From NCBI GenBank assembly GCA_965660675.1, contig CBFIAU010000006.1, forward strand, positions 1 through 64,000: a DNA stretch of 64,000 nt, read 5' to 3'. Positions within the stretch are counted from its first letter, which is position 1; each line of letters begins with the position of its first letter. Made by a program: the position numbers and the translations under genes. A model generated the notes under the pieces. The model was given only the letters and a program-made list of their open reading frames with translations. It searched no databases and was not told the DNA's origin. Positions 62,030 through 64,000 of the stretch are shown here, in pieces. Source of the DNA: UBA12202 sp002691725. GTDB taxonomy: Bacteria > Pseudomonadota > Alphaproteobacteria > Puniceispirillales > UBA1172.

Positions 62030-62793
62030 GCCATCATTTGGGGCAGGGTTTTAGCGACTAATCCGGCGCCAATCAGCCCTGATTGAAGATGCGTTGCCAT
62101 CGCTACCGCAGACGGCCCATCACCATGAACACATAAGGAATGGGGCGTGATTGGCAATGTTGTCCCATCAATGGTGGTGATTTTATGATCGACTAGCATG
62201 GCAAGTGACCGCGTTAATGCCATGTCAGGATCGTCTATCATGGCATCGGGTCGGCTGCGCGGGGCTAGTTGCCCATCTGGCATATAAGCACGGTCGGCAA
62301 AAATCTCTTGGGCAACGCTAAGACCGCATTTCTCACCTGCCACAACAAGCTGGCTGAGAACAGGGGCGAGAAAAATCTGACTTCCATCAACGGCTTTGAC
62401 AGCTCGCGCAATGGCCAGCGCCATATCAATATCATTTGCCGCCATATTATTGAGCGCACCATGCGGTTTAACATGCGTTACTTTTGCGCCTGCTATCGCC
62501 GCCGCACCCATAGCCGCGCCAAGCTGATAGGCCATGAGATGTTCAATCTCGTTGACTGACAGACTGACCGGACGGCGACCAAAGCCATGCAGATCATAGA
62601 ACCCCGGATGAGCGCCAATACTGACATTATTTTCCATCGCCTTGCGCATGGTATTTGCCATGATGTTATAGTCACCGGCATGAAAACCGCAGGCAATATT
62701 TGCCGAATTAATAATGGGCAATAGCGCATCATCATTTCCCATCACCCAAGGACCATAGCTTTCCGCCATATCAGCATTTAGATTAAAATTCAT
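62026..62793 (-). CDS. pxpA: 5-oxoprolinase subunit PxpA (LamB/YcsF family)
   Basis: Part of the ATP-dependent 5-oxoproline hydrolase PxpABC. The 255-residue protein shows NLNADMAESYGPWVMGNDDA, PIINSANIACGFHAGDYNIM, HPGFYDLHGFGRRPVSLSVN, VTHVKPHGALNNMAANDIDM and ICVHGDGPSAV-like SLCVHGDGPSAVAMATHL. Transcribed away from pxpB and pxpC, which lie divergently 84 bases away, a split arrangement unlike the single operon of many genomes. Confidence 0.95.
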   Translation of the reverse strand: MNFNLNADMAESYGPWVMGNDDALLPIINSANIACGFHAGDYNIMANTMRKAMENNVSIGAHPGFYDLHGFGRRPVSLSVNEIEHLMAYQLGAAMGAAAIAGAKVTHVKPHGALNNMAANDIDMALAIARAVKAVDGSQIFLAPVLSQLVVAGEKCGLSVAQEIFADRAYMPDGQLAPRSRPDAMIDDPDMALTRSLAMLVDHKITTIDGTTLPITPHSLCVHGDGPSAVAMATHLQSGLIGAGLVAKTLPQMMA

Positions 62794-62877
62794 TTTCTGC
62801 CATCCCTATATTGCATGCCAATAGTTTAGCGTTATTGTTTCGTGCTTTTCAATGGATAACATATTCGTTATGACAGA

Positions 62878-63639
62878 ATGATTATGATATCGTTTTCGCA
62901 ATTAAAGCATCATTATGATCGGCGGTTTTTATCGGCTGGTGATCATGGAATTGTCATTAATATGGATGATCTACCAACAGATCAGGCCACGCAAGCTGCT
63001 CGCGCCTTAGCTCATGCTATTAGCAAGGTTATAGCGCAGGATAATATTCAGGGCATTGAGGATATGATCCCGGGGCTTACTAATCTGTTGGTGCAGTATA
63101 ATCCACTTGTGACATCTGCCGCCATATTGATTGAGAAAATCACGCCGCTGCTTGCGACGCTGACATATGATGAAGGGGCAGGCAGGCTTATTCATATTCC
63201 ATGTTGTTATGGAGGTGAGTTTGGGCCTGATCTGCCTGAAGTTGCAACAACGCTGAACATGTCCACAGATGAGGTGATAAAGCGCCATCAATCCAATATA
63301 TTGGATGTTGCTATCATGGGGTTTTTACCTGGTCTTGCTTATATGAAAGGTGTTGATCAGGCGCTGTATTTACCGCGGCGCAAAACCCCGCGCGCGCATG
63401 TTCCGGCGTTATCGCTGGGCATTGCTATGGATCAGACGGTGGTTTATCCGCTGCCTTCGCCGGGGGGCTGGAACTTGATTGGGCGCGTCCCTATTGCTTT
63501 GTTTGACGCGCAAAAATCGGATCCTATATTGTTAAGATCAGGTGATAGAGTTAGATTTTATCGCATTGATATTAATGAATATAATAAAATATCATCTGAT
63601 TATAAATCAGGTCAATTTAGCGTTGAGATTAGCGCATGA
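62878..63639 (+). CDS. pxpB: 5-oxoprolinase subunit PxpB (KipI family)
   Basis: Second subunit of 5-oxoprolinase. The family marks are IPCCYGGEFGPDLPEVATTL near residue 100, FLPGLAYMKGVDQALYLPRR, the TPRAHVPALSLGIAMDQTVV segment and YPLPSPGGWNLIGRVPIALF. 253 aa. ATG 62884 is an alternative start. The TGA is overlapped by the pxpC ATG (ATGA). Confidence 0.94.
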   Translation: MIMISFSQLKHHYDRRFLSAGDHGIVINMDDLPTDQATQAARALAHAISKVIAQDNIQGIEDMIPGLTNLLVQYNPLVTSAAILIEKITPLLATLTYDEGAGRLIHIPCCYGGEFGPDLPEVATTLNMSTDEVIKRHQSNILDVAIMGFLPGLAYMKGVDQALYLPRRKTPRAHVPALSLGIAMDQTVVYPLPSPGGWNLIGRVPIALFDAQKSDPILLRSGDRVRFYRIDINEYNKISSDYKSGQFSVEISA

Positions 63640-64000
63640 TGAAAGGCTTGATCACATTCCGCCGCGCGGGGCCTTATTCAACGATACAAGACCTTGGCAG
63701 AGCTGGCCATCAGGCGGTTGGTGTACCTGAATCTGGTGCGTTGAACAAATATGCGCTTCGTTTGGGCAATCGTCTGGTTGGCAATCCCGAACATGCCGCC
63801 GGGATTGAGATTTGTATGGGCGGCGTGAGTGTTGAGATTAACGATGCTCGGCGCGTTGCCCTGACCGGAACAGGGCAGACGTCTCTGGTCATTTCTGATC
63901 GCTATGGTCATCAGGTGGAGATTATGGCTAACCGGTCGATCACTGTCCGCGCTGGCCTGACCATTATGATACCAGCATTAAGTGACACGAATACCGCCTA
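63636..64000 (+). CDS. pxpC: 5-oxoprolinase subunit PxpC (KipA family), cut by window end
   Basis: Starts at ATG 63636 inside the pxpB stop codon and stays open to the last base (about 121 codons). The N-terminus is the KipA/PxpC pattern: FRRAGPYSTIQDLGRAGHQ, VGVPESGALNKYALRLGNRL and VGNPEHAAGIEICMGGVSVE. Full-length relatives have about 300-340 residues, so roughly a third is here. With pxpA and pxpB it completes the 5-oxoproline hydrolase set. Confidence 0.93.
   Translation, partial: MMKGLITFRRAGPYSTIQDLGRAGHQAVGVPESGALNKYALRLGNRLVGNPEHAAGIEICMGGVSVEINDARRVALTGTGQTSLVISDRYGHQVEIMANRSITVRAGLTIMIPALSDTNTA

Overview
The window reads as chromosome from a free-living alphaproteobacterium of moderate G+C (my impression is mid-40s percent; not computed). 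The alphaproteobacterial signature is strong: CtrA with the phosphoacceptor Asp at residue 51, a DUF3553 gene beside it, a zinc-less DksA, a CckA-type histidine kinase immediately before recA-alaS-icd, phosphatidylcholine synthase, a PopZ-like protein, and an Rrf2-sufBCDS-sufT-sufA operon. Gene content (osmolyte and amino-acid catabolism, a VCBS protein, compact spacing) would suit the SAR116/Puniceispirillum clade, but that placement is inference.

Layout. 1-3.6 kb: an amine/amino-acid catabolic trio (FAD oxidase, diaminopropionate ammonia-lyase-like enzyme, FAD oxidase). 3.7-5.0 kb: two decayed genes, a Sel1-repeat protein and a coiled-coil protein, each carrying in-frame TAG codons. 5.1-8.7 kb: DUF3833 lipoprotein, mnmC, an N-formylglutamate amidohydrolase-family gene. 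8.8-13.8 kb: an accessory stretch after tRNA-Val with small unknown genes and a graveyard: a truncated class III cyclase, a secretin C-terminus, a prepilin peptidase with an internal TAG, plus an orphan ParA ATPase and a PopZ-like gene. 13.8-19 kb: Rieske oxygenase, selO, a divergent Lrp-type regulator/alanine dehydrogenase pair, tRNA-Ala, rpmF, hspQ. 19.2-28 kb: the SUF iron-sulfur operon continuing into an Atm1-type exporter and a hydrolase. 28-35.5 kb: nadK, fdhD-mobA, kdsD, the queuosine genes queA-tgt-queG, and pcs. 35.5-46.3 kb: a polar amino-acid ABC transporter divergent from a dimethylglycine/sarcosine dehydrogenase-like gene, two aminotransferases, an FMN hydroxyacid dehydrogenase and a DMT exporter. 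46.5-50.8 kb: haloacid dehalogenase-like hydrolase, tRNA-Gly, VCBS lipoprotein, hemH, DUF3553. 50.9-59.8 kb: ctrA, dksA, a small histidine kinase, recA, alaS, icd and a LOG-family gene. 59.8-64 kb: LysM protein, CDP-alcohol transferase, msrB and the 5-oxoprolinase genes pxpA, pxpB and pxpC (the last cut by the window edge).

Most notable result: ctrA and the short CckA-like kinase at the usual cckA position are each broken by one single-base frameshift, while about fifty other long genes in the window are intact. Either the CtrA phosphorelay is being lost in this lineage, the frames are rescued by recoding, or the assembly has two local errors. Further observations are a buried pilus/type II secretion remnant that only appears when frames are read through stops, two tandem SOS-box-like direct repeats in front of recA, a five-copy 14-bp repeat in front of icd, and two perfect long hairpins.
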